Shown piece after piece: positions 1 through 8,444 of a stretch of 64,000 nt of DNA; positions within the stretch are counted from its first letter, which is position 1, and each line of letters begins with the position of its first letter. The position numbers were made by a program, and so were the translations under genes. This DNA comes from SZUA-442 sp035461905 (GTDB lineage: Bacteria; Actinomycetota; Acidimicrobiia; Spongiisociales; UBA5794): positions 1-64,000 of the forward strand of contig DATHUV010000129.1 in assembly GCA_035461905.1 (NCBI GenBank), written 5' to 3'. The notes beneath the pieces are model-generated. The model was not told the DNA's origin, did no database searches, and saw only the letters and a list, made by a program, of their open reading frames with translations.

Positions 1-60
1 TGGTCGTCCGCACAGTGGAAAGGGTGACCGGCACGTGGTCGTCCGAGTTCGGGACGGGGG

Positions 61-1407
61 CTACACGCTCTCCGTGGCAGCCACCAATTCCGGGAGGTCC
101 AGGTTCCACTCTCGAGAGGCGAGGGCGAGGGTCGCTGCAGCGAGAGGGCCCACAAGTCCCCCGACCCCGATCTGTTCAATGTCGAAGGTGGCCCTCACGT
201 AGGAACCTGTCGTCGAGGGTCCGATCGTGATCTCACCGATGGATCGTTCCTCTTCCTGTGTAGCCACGAGCCGGCCGTCATCGCCCCGGCGCATGAAGGT
301 CGACTCGCGGACCACCTTGTCGGTCATCTTTCCGAGGTGGATCCGCGGGTCGCGCTGGCGGATGGCCGTCTCCTCGAGCCAGGTGTGGTCGATGTCGACG
401 AGGCCTTCTATCTCGCATCTCATCAGGAGGCCGAGGGGCAGGTCGACCGATCCGAGCTGGACTCCAGCGCCGACGCTCATCCTCGGGTTGAGCTCGGTGG
501 GACGGAACCCGTCGGCGGTGAGGACACCATCGACACCGAAGGGTCCGAGGTAGTCATCGGATTCCGACAGGTACTCACCGACGCGATTGGCGACGGACCG
601 CATCTCCGTCGCAACCGGATCGGCGGCCGTCCAAAGGCTCGACACGCCCGCATACACGAACCCGGACCGATCCTTGCGGCGGAGGACCAGGACCTCCACG
701 GGAAGGAAGACGGCGACTCCCGACCGCGTGACCCACCCGTGGATCGAACACGGCAGGCCCTCGAGGAACGGCATCACCCTCACGTGACGCGAGTGCTGTG
801 AGAACCACTGCACCGCGTCCTCGTACTCGTCGGGACCTGCAACCCACCTCACATACTCCCCACCACCGTGCCATCCCTCGAGGTTGTCCGCGACCCACAC
901 GGTGCCCAGTTCCGCTGCAAGTTCATCGGCCGCTGCCCGGGCTGCTGACGGTTCAACGATCCGGTACGGGGCGTGGGGGACCTCCAGCTCCGCCCAGAGG
1001 CGGTCGACCCTCATCTTGTCCTCCCACGCCGCCCATCTCGGTCGACGGACACCGAAGGTGGGACGACCGAGCATGGTCTGTGCAGTTGCGTAGGGCTCGG
1101 CGATCACCCTCGCAGACCGGTCAGGATCGAAGGCATCCACGGCAGCCTGCACCGCAGGCGTCGGGTTCTCCACAGAGTCGAAGAAGGCCCTGATGCCATC
1201 GACGATCGAGTCGCCTTGGGATCGCGTGTAGACGATGTCGCCGTCGGGCACCTCACCGGTGCCTTCATTCGAGGCAACCAGCAACGGCTCCGATCCCCAA
1301 TCAGAGAGGGTCTCGTGCATGTGGGCCGCACCTACTGCAGCTTGCACGGCGAGAATCCACTTCCCGCTGCCGTAGATCTCCCCGAGTTTGGCTTCCAGGT
1401 CGTCCAT
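61..1407 (-). CDS. ATP-grasp-like protein
   Basis: Predicted protein of 448 residues. The C-terminal half has the look of an ATP-grasp fold: a segment reading PFGVDGVLTADGFRPTELNPR about residues 290-312, where the E-x-N-P-R residues would bind Mg-ATP as in biotin carboxylase and carboxylate-amine ligases. The N-terminal region (GKWILAVQ, then a D/E-rich part) would be the pre-ATP-grasp domain. I chose the methionine at 1407 (MDDLEAKL) because the 12 residues before it look non-coding. It stands alone upstream of the SRP RNA and is transcribed away from it. The substrate cannot be told. Family assignment is moderately sure, specific function unknown. Confidence 0.6.
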   Translation of the reverse strand: MDDLEAKLGEIYGSGKWILAVQAAVGAAHMHETLSDWGSEPLLVASNEGTGEVPDGDIVYTRSQGDSIVDGIRAFFDSVENPTPAVQAAVDAFDPDRSARVIAEPYATAQTMLGRPTFGVRRPRWAAWEDKMRVDRLWAELEVPHAPYRIVEPSAARAAADELAAELGTVWVADNLEGWHGGGEYVRWVAGPDEYEDAVQWFSQHSRHVRVMPFLEGLPCSIHGWVTRSGVAVFLPVEVLVLRRKDRSGFVYAGVSSLWTAADPVATEMRSVANRVGEYLSESDDYLGPFGVDGVLTADGFRPTELNPRMSVGAGVQLGSVDLPLGLLMRCEIEGLVDIDHTWLEETAIRQRDPRIHLGKMTDKVVRESTFMRRGDDGRLVATQEEERSIGEITIGPSTTGSYVRATFDIEQIGVGGLVGPLAAATLALASREWNLDLPELVAATESV

Positions 1408-1634
1408 GAGCGGAGAATACAAACAGGGCCCCGACCCGACCAACAGCGAGAGCGAGCAACCGGGAATGCGTGGACGGACCGCGCTGACCTCACTGGTTCA
1501 TCGTCGCTACCATCCCCCGAGCCGTGCTAGGTGGGGTGCTAGGGGTGCCCTCGTTCCGAAACCCTCTTCATGCGGAGCTGAATTCCCCGCCCGAGGATGG
1601 GGTGGTGACGGGCCAGCACTGGACGATCGATGTT

Positions 1635-1740
1635 GATGGTCGGGTCCCCCGGCGGCGGAGCGCCGTGAACCGGGTCAGATCCGGAAGGAAGCAGCCCTAA
1701 GCGGGCGGTTCCGGGTGTCGGAGGACAGCCCGACCGGAGT
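1635..1740 (+). ncRNA. ffs: signal recognition particle RNA (small bacterial type, 4.5S-like)
   Basis: The invariant apical SRP motif GGTCAGATCCGGAAGGAAGC lies at 1673-1692, followed by AGCCCTAAGCGG. The two ends pair: GGTCGGGT at 1638-1645 with AGCCCGACC at 1727-1735, giving the expected single long hairpin of about 100 nt. The RNA binds Ffh and directs membrane proteins to the translocon. No dnaX or recR lies next to it, unlike many other bacteria. The exact ends are estimated. Confidence 0.93.
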
Positions 1741-1765
1741 CGATCGGCCAGCAAGCGCCGCCATC

Positions 1766-1784
1766 CCCTCGCCCGGAGGCGGGG
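1766..1784 (+). terminator. possible hairpin terminator after SRP RNA
   Basis: A GC stem (CCC-t-CGCC, loop CGGA, GGCGGGG) begins about 25 nt after the SRP RNA and before the converging menG. There is no T tract, so it could only be a factor-assisted or atypical terminator. Confidence 0.3.
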
Positions 1785-1808
1785 TGCACGGTCACCCTCG
1801 ATCCGGGG

Positions 1809-2438
1809 TTACGGGTCCTTGCGCAGAAGCGCTGCCCAGACGAACCCGAGAGGGCCGAGTCGCCACGTGTCGAGGAGCGCCAGGGGAGCGTCAGCGAGCA
1901 GGACCTCGGGCCCGGGATGCTTGTCCAGCGTGTGGTGGAGATAGACGTACTCATCCCTCGCGCCGATGCTCATGCCGGCCAGAGGAAGGACGATCGCGGT
2001 CCCTGCGCGGTGGATCCCGGACGTGATGCGGCCCTGCGGGCGGCCGAGGTCGACGATGCCCGCCATACCCCCGGGTCGTAGGACCCTCGCGATCTCGGCC
2101 ATCGTCTCATCGACACTGTCGAGGTTGCGGAACACATATGCCGAGAACACGGCATCAAACGTTGCGTCCGCGAAGGGAAGCTGCTCGCCGACGGCGACGA
2201 TCCGTCGTGGGAGGCCGTTGAGCGAGAGCATCTCCGGCGCAGGATCGAGGGCGACGACCTCCCGGTCGCCGAAGATCTCGTTCGCCGCACCTGTCCCCGC
2301 GCCAAGGTCGAGGAGCCTCCCTGCGGGGAGCCTCGATACCACCGAGTTCCGCCACTTCTGGTCCTGGCCGAGCGACAGCACCGAGTTGAGCCGGTCGTAC
2401 GAATCGGCGATGTCCTTGAAGACCGCCCCGTTGCTCAT
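1809..2438 (-). CDS. menG: demethylmenaquinone methyltransferase (UbiE/MenG family)
   Basis: A class I SAM-dependent methyltransferase of 209 residues. It opens with F-K-D-I-A-D-S-Y-D-R-L-N, typical of UbiE/MenG, followed by SAM motif I LDLGAGTG (about 43-50) and the post-II region ARVLRPGG. MenG methylates demethylmenaquinone to menaquinone, the last step of quinone synthesis, which fits an actinobacterial respiratory chain. Its ATG overlaps the serS stop by four bases (ATGA), so the two are translationally coupled. The protein is slightly shorter than the usual 230 residues, and the C-terminal region is divergent. Confidence 0.85.
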   Translation of the reverse strand: MSNGAVFKDIADSYDRLNSVLSLGQDQKWRNSVVSRLPAGRLLDLGAGTGAANEIFGDREVVALDPAPEMLSLNGLPRRIVAVGEQLPFADATFDAVFSAYVFRNLDSVDETMAEIARVLRPGGMAGIVDLGRPQGRITSGIHRAGTAIVLPLAGMSIGARDEYVYLHHTLDKHPGPEVLLADAPLALLDTWRLGPLGFVWAALLRKDP

Positions 2439-3694
2439 GGGGGGCCGATGGTGTCGAACCCCGTGTAGACAGCGAGCTTCGGAGGGATCGAGATGGAGCC
2501 GTCGGCGTGCTGGTTGTTCTCCATGAGGGCGATCAGGATCCGGCCGACGGCGATTGCCGTGCCGTTGAGCGTGTGGACGAAGCGGTTGCCTCGGTCGGAC
2601 CGATACCGGATCCTCAGCCTCCTCGACTGATAGTCCGTGGTGTTGGAGGTCGACGTGATCTCGCGATACCGCTCCTGGGCCGGGAACCAGGCCTCGATGT
2701 CGTACTTCTTCGCGGCCGAGTCGCCCAGATCGCCCGCGGCGACGTTGACCACCCGATAGGGCAGGTCGAGTCCCCGGATGATCTCCTCCTCACGGGCGAG
2801 CAGGAAGTCGTGTTCCTCGCCAGACAGCTCGGGCTCTACGAACGAGAACATCTCGACCTTGTCGAACTGGTGAACCCGGAAGATGCCGCGAGTGTCCTTG
2901 CCATAGGTCCCTGCCTCGCGCCGGAAACAGGTCGAGTAGCCGGCGTACCGGATCGGGAGGTGACCGGCCTCGAAGATCTCATCCCCGTGGAACGCGGCGA
3001 TCGGGACCTCCGACGTTCCGACGAGAAACAGGTCGTCCTCGGGCACGGCGTACACCTGCTCAGCCGTGCCCGGGAAGAAGCCCGTCCCGTAGAGCGCATG
3101 CTCACGAACCAGTACGGGAGGCACGACCGGCGTGAAACCGTGCCCGACGAGGTTGTCCATCGCGTACCGGATGAGCGAGAACTCGACCATGGCGAGCTTG
3201 CCAAGGATGAAACCGAAGCGCGAACCTGAGACCTTCGCAGCGCGATCCGTGTCGAGAACGCCAAGCGCCGTGCCGAGGTCGAGATGGTCGAGGACGGGGA
3301 AATCGAAGACCGGTGGCTCGGAGTAACGGGACAGCTCGATCGCATCGTCCTCGGTCAGCCCGTCCGCAGCGGTCGGGTCCGTCATGTTCGGCAGCTTGAT
3401 CCATTGCTCGTTGAATGCCTCATCGAGCTTGTCGGCTCTGGAGAGAAGGTCCTTGTACGAGGCGGCGATCGAGGAAGCCTCCGCGATCGCCGCGGATCTC
3501 GCATCACCTTCGAGGGTCGGGATCGACTTACCGAGGTCGTTCTGCTTGGCCCTGAGATCCTCGGCCTGCGAGCGAACGGATCTGCGCTGCTCATCGAGGG
3601 CGGCGAGCTCATCGAGATCGACAGCGATCCCGCGCCTTGCGAGGGATGCGCTGAGCTCGTCGGGACGTTCCCTGAGGAGTGCGATGTCGATCAT
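2435..3694 (-). CDS. serS: seryl-tRNA synthetase
   Basis: Class II aminoacyl-tRNA synthetase of 419 residues, the usual length. The N-terminal part (about 1-105) is the two-helix coiled-coil arm that contacts the long variable arm of tRNA-Ser. Motif 2 is visible as FRREAGTYGKDTRGIFR, the ATP- and serine-binding region, followed by VHQFDKVEMFSF. Motif 3 is NGTAIAVGRILIALMENNQ near the C terminus. It charges tRNA-Ser with serine in the cytoplasm. It starts IDIALLRE, the family's standard start. menG overlaps its 3' end. Confidence 0.97.
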   Translation of the reverse strand: MIDIALLRERPDELSASLARRGIAVDLDELAALDEQRRSVRSQAEDLRAKQNDLGKSIPTLEGDARSAAIAEASSIAASYKDLLSRADKLDEAFNEQWIKLPNMTDPTAADGLTEDDAIELSRYSEPPVFDFPVLDHLDLGTALGVLDTDRAAKVSGSRFGFILGKLAMVEFSLIRYAMDNLVGHGFTPVVPPVLVREHALYGTGFFPGTAEQVYAVPEDDLFLVGTSEVPIAAFHGDEIFEAGHLPIRYAGYSTCFRREAGTYGKDTRGIFRVHQFDKVEMFSFVEPELSGEEHDFLLAREEEIIRGLDLPYRVVNVAAGDLGDSAAKKYDIEAWFPAQERYREITSTSNTTDYQSRRLRIRYRSDRGNRFVHTLNGTAIAVGRILIALMENNQHADGSISIPPKLAVYTGFDTIGPP

Positions 3695-3705
3695 GTGGTG
3701 TGAGG

Positions 3706-4152
3706 TTAACGACTGAGAGCCCGATCGACGGAGGCCTGCTCCTCGGGGGACAGTTCCTGCACACCCCGCCCGGCACGCACCTCCTTCGTATAGAAGACCG
3801 AGTCGTCCCGGTAGGTGAGCAGGGTGATGACCAAGCCGTCACCTCGGTCGTTGAGGAGGCAGATGCTGCGCGATTGGTTGCCGGTGATGTTTCCGAACGC
3901 GTCGAACTCGACCACACCGAATCGGCTCAGGGCATGGGGAGCACGCTCTTCGAGAGAGGCAAGTCTTCGGATCATGTCATCGACGTCTGCCCGGTTGCGC
4001 ACGGCTCGATCGTCGATCGATCGGAGCATCGCAACCGTGTTCGCATCCGTTGGGACGGCGTCGACCTTCCTCCGTATCGCCTGGAGTTGGATGGCCTGCC
4101 AGATCCCGAGGATCACGACGAGGAACGCTACGACGATGAGGGTCTGTGTCAT
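3706..4152 (-). CDS. DUF4446 family membrane-anchored protein
   Basis: Protein of 148 residues. An N-terminal transmembrane segment (LIVVAFLVVILGIWQAI) is followed by a short helical part and a compact domain with RFGVVEFDAFGNITGNQSRS and LLNDRGDGLVIT, which is the signature I associate with DUF4446. Start chosen at 4152 (MTQTL): this ATG overlaps the stop of the upstream gene as ATGA. No biochemical role is known for the family. It sits between a secreted-domain protein and serS in one operon. Confidence 0.65.
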   Translation of the reverse strand: MTQTLIVVAFLVVILGIWQAIQLQAIRRKVDAVPTDANTVAMLRSIDDRAVRNRADVDDMIRRLASLEERAPHALSRFGVVEFDAFGNITGNQSRSICLLNDRGDGLVITLLTYRDDSVFYTKEVRAGRGVQELSPEEQASVDRALSR

Positions 4153-5156
4153 GATTCGGCATTCCAGATGAACGTCATCGACCACGCATTGTTGTCGGGG
4201 CGGTTGTCGCCCTCGATTGTGACGGAGACCGTCGCCTGGTACAAACCACCCGGCGTGAGCGCGAGATCAGCGAACGAGACGGTCGTCGATCCGCCCGATG
4301 CGAGCTCGGAGCTGACCTGCTCCAGCGTGACCACCTCGCCGGTGTCGACGTCGAGCACGTCGAGCCTCACCTCCACCGATGGGACGGACTCGTTGCCGGC
4401 ATTGGAGACGACGGCGTTGATCGCGACCGACTCCGCGAACGGGACGACGGGGATGCCGCCGCGTTCGCCTGTCGGCGCAGGATCCACCATGCCGACGACG
4501 CCGATGTCGACCCTGGCGGACAGGTTGTACGACGAAAGGATGCGGAGCGTCAGGTTCTGGGCGTCGTAGAGCAAGGGGTTCGCGGGGTCCGGTACGACGT
4601 AGACGACGGAATCGAAGGGTGGAGCATCGATCTCCGGCGGAAGCGACGCTATCGCGTTGCGGAACTGCCCGTAGCCGAGGTCGCCGACCCGGAGGAGCTC
4701 GAGGGCTGACCTGAGCTCGGACTCCGCACCGACGGGAATCTCCCCGTCCATGATCCCGAGGATCACACGGCGCACTTCGAGCGCTCCTTCGGCCCATGCG
4801 GTCGATGCGGCTGCCAGGCTGCCGTACGGCTGGGCCACGGGCGCCGGAACTGTGATATCCAGCAGGGCCTCTGCTTCCTCGGTGATCGCCACCATGTCGT
4901 CGAGTCGGCGGATCACCTCAGGGCGCGAGAGATCCGGCCCGATCTGCGTCAGGGTGTCCGTGAGGAGATCAGCGGACTCACCGTGCAGGAGCGAGACCTC
5001 GCCTGCCGCCGCGAAGAACTCCACAGTGCCGCGCTGTTCCGTTTGACGGGAGACGAGGAACGCGATTGCGGAGACCACGGCGACGACGGTAAGGGCGATC
5101 AACAGCCATCGTCGTCGCTTGGTGCGACGGTCCGGCTGGTAGGACCGGTACGCCAT
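4149..5156 (-). CDS. membrane-anchored protein with C-terminal CARDB-like domain
   Basis: Protein of 335 residues. A short basic N terminus (RRTKRRRW) is followed by a transmembrane helix (LLIALTVVAVVSAIAFLV, about 18-35), so the rest should be outside the membrane. The middle is helical. The last 110 residues (SARVDIGVVGMV ... INAVVSNAGNESVPSVEVRLDV ... YQATVSVTIEGDNRPDNN) resemble a CARDB or other Ig-like beta-sandwich adhesion domain. No function is recognised. It starts two bases from tRNA-Leu, which is on the same strand, and is probably transcribed through from it. Confidence 0.5.
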   Translation of the reverse strand: MAYRSYQPDRRTKRRRWLLIALTVVAVVSAIAFLVSRQTEQRGTVEFFAAAGEVSLLHGESADLLTDTLTQIGPDLSRPEVIRRLDDMVAITEEAEALLDITVPAPVAQPYGSLAAASTAWAEGALEVRRVILGIMDGEIPVGAESELRSALELLRVGDLGYGQFRNAIASLPPEIDAPPFDSVVYVVPDPANPLLYDAQNLTLRILSSYNLSARVDIGVVGMVDPAPTGERGGIPVVPFAESVAINAVVSNAGNESVPSVEVRLDVLDVDTGEVVTLEQVSSELASGGSTTVSFADLALTPGGLYQATVSVTIEGDNRPDNNAWSMTFIWNAES

Positions 5157-5158
5157 CG

Positions 5159-5242
<84 letters not shown>

Positions 5243-5355
5243 GAGGTTCAGGAGGCTACCACCGATGTCGGATTGGCAACAGGGGTTGCCGCACACCGTG
5301 CAGCCCGATCGCCACGAGCGGGTCGCATCCCGGGCCGTTCCGTACACTGCGACCC

Positions 5356-6021
5356 ATGAACATCGCCCGTGGACTCGAACAGCGACTCGAGAACCTCGTC
5401 GATGGTGTCAGTGCATCCGTGTTCCGGGGGCACATGCATCCCGTGACGATGGCGAGCCGCCTCGTTCGCCAGCTCGACTTCCTCTCGTTCGAGACCCCTG
5501 TAGGTACCCAGATCCCGAACGACCTGACGGTCGCGATCCACCCAGCCGACCTCGACCCGACGATCGACGTCGCTGCCCTCGAGGTCGAGCTCGCCGCGGT
5601 GGGCACCGTCGCTGCGGACGACGCCGGATGGCGACTGGTCGGGCCGATCGAGGTGCACCTCGCCACGAGCCATGCCGTGCCGAGGGGGATCCTCCAATGC
5701 GCCGGGGACTCGCTACCAGGGAGGCTGCCGGCATGGGGCCAGCTCATCGCGGTCGACGGGTCCGCCGTCGTTCCGCTGACGATCAACAGGACACTCATCG
5801 GCCGTGCCCTCGACTGTGATGTCCGATTCGCCAACTATCAGGTGTCACGCCATCACGCCGTCCTGACGCGTGTCCGCGGTGACGTCAGGATCTCCGACCT
5901 CGGTTCTTCCAACGGGACCAGGGTCAATGGCGACAGGATCTCGGAGCGGCCCGTCGACGTCCCACCGGGGTCGCTCGTCACGTTCGGGGACCTGTCGTTC
6001 ACCTACCGATCGGTTGCCTGA
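5356..6021 (+). CDS. fhaA: FhaA-type protein: DUF3662 plus FHA domain
   Basis: Protein of 221 residues. The N-terminal DUF3662 part (about 1-115, MNIARGLEQRLENLVDG) is followed directly by an FHA domain with GRALDCDVRF, the S-x-x-H of VSRHH, and GSSNGTRVNG. FHA domains read phosphothreonine. In mycobacteria FhaA binds phosphorylated PknB targets such as the MurJ pseudokinase and slows peptidoglycan synthesis. It lacks the long central linker of the mycobacterial protein (more than 500 residues there). The ATG at 5356 matches the family start. First gene of the fhaA-fhaB-pstP-rodA-pbpA-pknB run, separated by one base from fhaB. Confidence 0.92.
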   Translation: MNIARGLEQRLENLVDGVSASVFRGHMHPVTMASRLVRQLDFLSFETPVGTQIPNDLTVAIHPADLDPTIDVAALEVELAAVGTVAADDAGWRLVGPIEVHLATSHAVPRGILQCAGDSLPGRLPAWGQLIAVDGSAVVPLTINRTLIGRALDCDVRFANYQVSRHHAVLTRVRGDVRISDLGSSNGTRVNGDRISERPVDVPPGSLVTFGDLSFTYRSVA

Positions 6022-6022
6022 G

Positions 6023-6436
6023 ATGCCGGTCCTGTTCCTCAACATCATCAAGCTGCTGTTCCTCGCCCTGCTGTTCATCTTCCTGTGGCAGGTCACTCGT
6101 GCCGTGCGGTCCCACATCGGCTCGAATCCGGGCGCCCAGGTCGAGGGGATCGGCGCCGAGCTCGTCGTCCTCACGGGGTCCCGCGAAGCCCTGCGGGTTC
6201 GGCTGCGTGCACAGGGGCACGTCGTGGGCCGTTCACCCGAGTGCGACATTCCGATAGACGATCCGTACGCATCTGAGTTCCACGCACGCGTGGGTCTCCA
6301 GGGGGACACGGTGGTCGTCCACGATCTCGGATCCACGAACGGAACGTACGTCAACGGACGTAGAGTCACGAGTCCTACGACCGTGTCACGCGGCGACACG
6401 GTGCAGATCGGCAAGACAACGCTCGAGGTGCGATGA
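6023..6436 (+). CDS. fhaB: FhaB/FipA-type membrane FHA protein
   Basis: Protein of 137 residues. An N-terminal transmembrane helix (ILNIIKLLFLALLFIFLW region, about 3-22) anchors a cytoplasmic FHA domain with VGRSPECDI, a S-E-F-H corresponding to the conserved S-x-x-H, and GSTNGTYVNG. It is the second phosphothreonine reader of the PknB circuit. In mycobacteria FhaB (FipA) links the kinase to FtsZ and division proteins. Start ATG lies one base after the fhaA stop. Its 3' end overlaps pstP as ATGA. The length matches the family. Confidence 0.92.
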   Translation: MPVLFLNIIKLLFLALLFIFLWQVTRAVRSHIGSNPGAQVEGIGAELVVLTGSREALRVRLRAQGHVVGRSPECDIPIDDPYASEFHARVGLQGDTVVVHDLGSTNGTYVNGRRVTSPTTVSRGDTVQIGKTTLEVR

Positions 6437-7152
6437 ACTACGTCTGGGGAACCGGAACCCATGTGGGCCGGGTGCGCACCGGGAACGAGGACTCCCTCCA
6501 TCCTGCCGCGTCCGGCAACTCCAACGGTCCGGCAGTGCTGATGGTCGCTGACGGCATGGGCGGCGCTGTTGCCGGGGAAGTGGCCTCGAGACTCGCTGTC
6601 GAAGCAGCCTCGGTCGCTCCCGATGGGGATCCGATCTCACCGGAGGACCGCGTCCTCGCTGCGAACACCGCGGTGATCGAGGCCACCCGCAACGACCCTT
6701 CACTCGCGGGCATGGGGACGACGATGACACTCGTCGTCCTGCGGGAAGACGGCACCGCGGACTTCGCGCATGTAGGTGACTCGCGCGCATATCTGCTGCG
6801 GGACGGCGTTCTGCGAACCCTGACCACGGATCACACCCTGGTCAACGAGCTCATGGAGCTCGGACGCATCACACCGAAGGAGGCCGAGAGCCACCCACAT
6901 CGGCACCTCATCACCCGTGTGCTGGGTCTCGGTCCGATCGCCGTCGATACCTTCTCGATCGATCTCGAGGCCGGGGACAGGATCCTGTTGTGTTCCGACG
7001 GCCTGAACACGATGGTGTCCGATTTCGCCATCCAGGAGCTGCTGGCAGCCGGAGAAGGTGTCGACCCCACGGTCTGGGCACTCATCGAGCAGGCGAACAC
7101 GGCAGGCGGTCTCGACAACACGACAGTCGTGCTCATCGACGTCAGGGCATGA
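6433..7152 (+). CDS. pstP: PP2C-family Ser/Thr protein phosphatase
   Basis: Protein of 239 residues made of a single PPM/PP2C catalytic domain. Visible metal-binding motifs are RTGNEDSL, VADGMGG, HVGDSRAYLLRDG, CSDGLNTMV and LDNTTVVL. It would remove phosphate from PknB and its substrates. The mycobacterial homologue has an extra C-terminal transmembrane and extracellular part; that is absent here, so this form is soluble. It overlaps both neighbours by four bases, so it is made in step with rodA and fhaB. Confidence 0.93.
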   Translation: MNYVWGTGTHVGRVRTGNEDSLHPAASGNSNGPAVLMVADGMGGAVAGEVASRLAVEAASVAPDGDPISPEDRVLAANTAVIEATRNDPSLAGMGTTMTLVVLREDGTADFAHVGDSRAYLLRDGVLRTLTTDHTLVNELMELGRITPKEAESHPHRHLITRVLGLGPIAVDTFSIDLEAGDRILLCSDGLNTMVSDFAIQELLAAGEGVDPTVWALIEQANTAGGLDNTTVVLIDVRA

Positions 7153-8444
7153 CCAGGTCGGCCGAGGCCGGCCTCATCGTTGCAGCAGCCATGCTCGCAG
7201 CGACAGGCGTGGCCATCGTCGAGTTCACGAGGGGGAACTGGCTCGACGCGCAGGCGGCGATCACCTTCATCGTGTTCCTCCTTGCCTTTGGCGGACTCCA
7301 CCTGGCCACTCGCCTTTGGGCAAGCGGGTCCTCGACCCTCGTGGTACCGACCGCGGCGTTCCTGACCGCAATCGGGTTCATCGAGGTCTACCGCATCGAC
7401 GCCCGCCTTGGAGCGCTCCAGCGGTGGTCCCTGCTCGTCGCCGCCGCCGCAGGGGCCGGAGTCCTGTGGCTGCTACGCGACCACGGTGTCGCCGTGTTGC
7501 GTCGGTATCGCTATGTCATGCTCGCTGTCGGCGTCGCGTTCCTGCTCCTCCCCCTCCTCCCCGACCGGTTCCCGATCGGAGGGGCGACCGTCAACGGTTC
7601 CCGCCTCTGGGTGCGTCTCGAGATACCGGGCATCGAGCGGGTGTTCAGCTTCCAACCGGGCGAGATTGCGAAGGTCCTCATCGTCGTGTTCCTCGCGTCG
7701 TACCTCGCAGAGCGGGCGGAGGCCATGTCGGCCGTCCATCGAAGGATCGGACCGCTGTGGATACCCGAGCCCCGCAACCTGTTCCCCGTGATCATCGCGG
7801 CAGGAGCGGCGTTCATCATCCTCATCTACCAACGCGACCTCGGGGCATCGTTGCTGTTGTTCGCGCTGTTCGTGACGATGCTGTACATCGCAACTGAGCG
7901 GTCGTTCTACGTCGTGGCGGGCGCGTTCCTCGCCCTGGCCGGAGGCGTTGTCGCATACTCGGCGTTCTCCCATGTCCAACGCAGGATCGAGGCATGGATC
8001 GATCCGTTCGGCGATCCTGCCGGTGCTGGTTACCAGACGGTGCAGAGCCTCTTCGCGATGGGTTCAGGGAGCCTGACGGGCTCGGGCCTCGGCTTGGGAA
8101 GGCCGGACCTCATCCCTGCTGCCGCAACCGACTTCATATTCGCAGCGATCGCGGAGGAGATGGGCCTCGCCGGCTCGTTGGCCGTCCTCGCGGGTTTTGC
8201 ACTCCTCGTCACTGCTGGTTTCGGTATCGCGCTTCGTTCAAGGGATCGGTTCCGAAAGTACCTCGCGGGCGGGCTCTCGGCCGTCCTGGCACTCCAGGCA
8301 TTCATCATCCTCGCGGGGATCCTGCGGATCCTGCCGATCACGGGACTCACCCTCCCGTTCATGTCGTACGGGGGATCGTCGCTCGTGGCCAACATGGTCA
8401 TCGTGGTTCTGCTGCTGCGGGTATCGCATGAGGAGCGGGCGTGA
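7149..8444 (+). CDS. rodA: RodA/FtsW family peptidoglycan polymerase
   Basis: SEDS-family membrane protein of 431 residues with about ten to twelve hydrophobic segments. Family landmarks are seen: NGSRLWVRL, FQPGEIAKVLIV, YQRDLGASLLLFALF, the pore-loop GAGYQTVQSLFAMGSGSLTGSGLG, and LTLPFMSYGGSSLVANM near the C terminus. SEDS proteins polymerise lipid II glycan chains together with a class B PBP. Start chosen at the ATG at 7149, which overlaps the pstP stop (ATGA). The next gene, pbpA, overlaps its own stop in the same way, which supports a polymerase-transpeptidase pair. Confidence 0.93.
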   Translation: MTRSAEAGLIVAAAMLAATGVAIVEFTRGNWLDAQAAITFIVFLLAFGGLHLATRLWASGSSTLVVPTAAFLTAIGFIEVYRIDARLGALQRWSLLVAAAAGAGVLWLLRDHGVAVLRRYRYVMLAVGVAFLLLPLLPDRFPIGGATVNGSRLWVRLEIPGIERVFSFQPGEIAKVLIVVFLASYLAERAEAMSAVHRRIGPLWIPEPRNLFPVIIAAGAAFIILIYQRDLGASLLLFALFVTMLYIATERSFYVVAGAFLALAGGVVAYSAFSHVQRRIEAWIDPFGDPAGAGYQTVQSLFAMGSGSLTGSGLGLGRPDLIPAAATDFIFAAIAEEMGLAGSLAVLAGFALLVTAGFGIALRSRDRFRKYLAGGLSAVLALQAFIILAGILRILPITGLTLPFMSYGGSSLVANMVIVVLLLRVSHEERA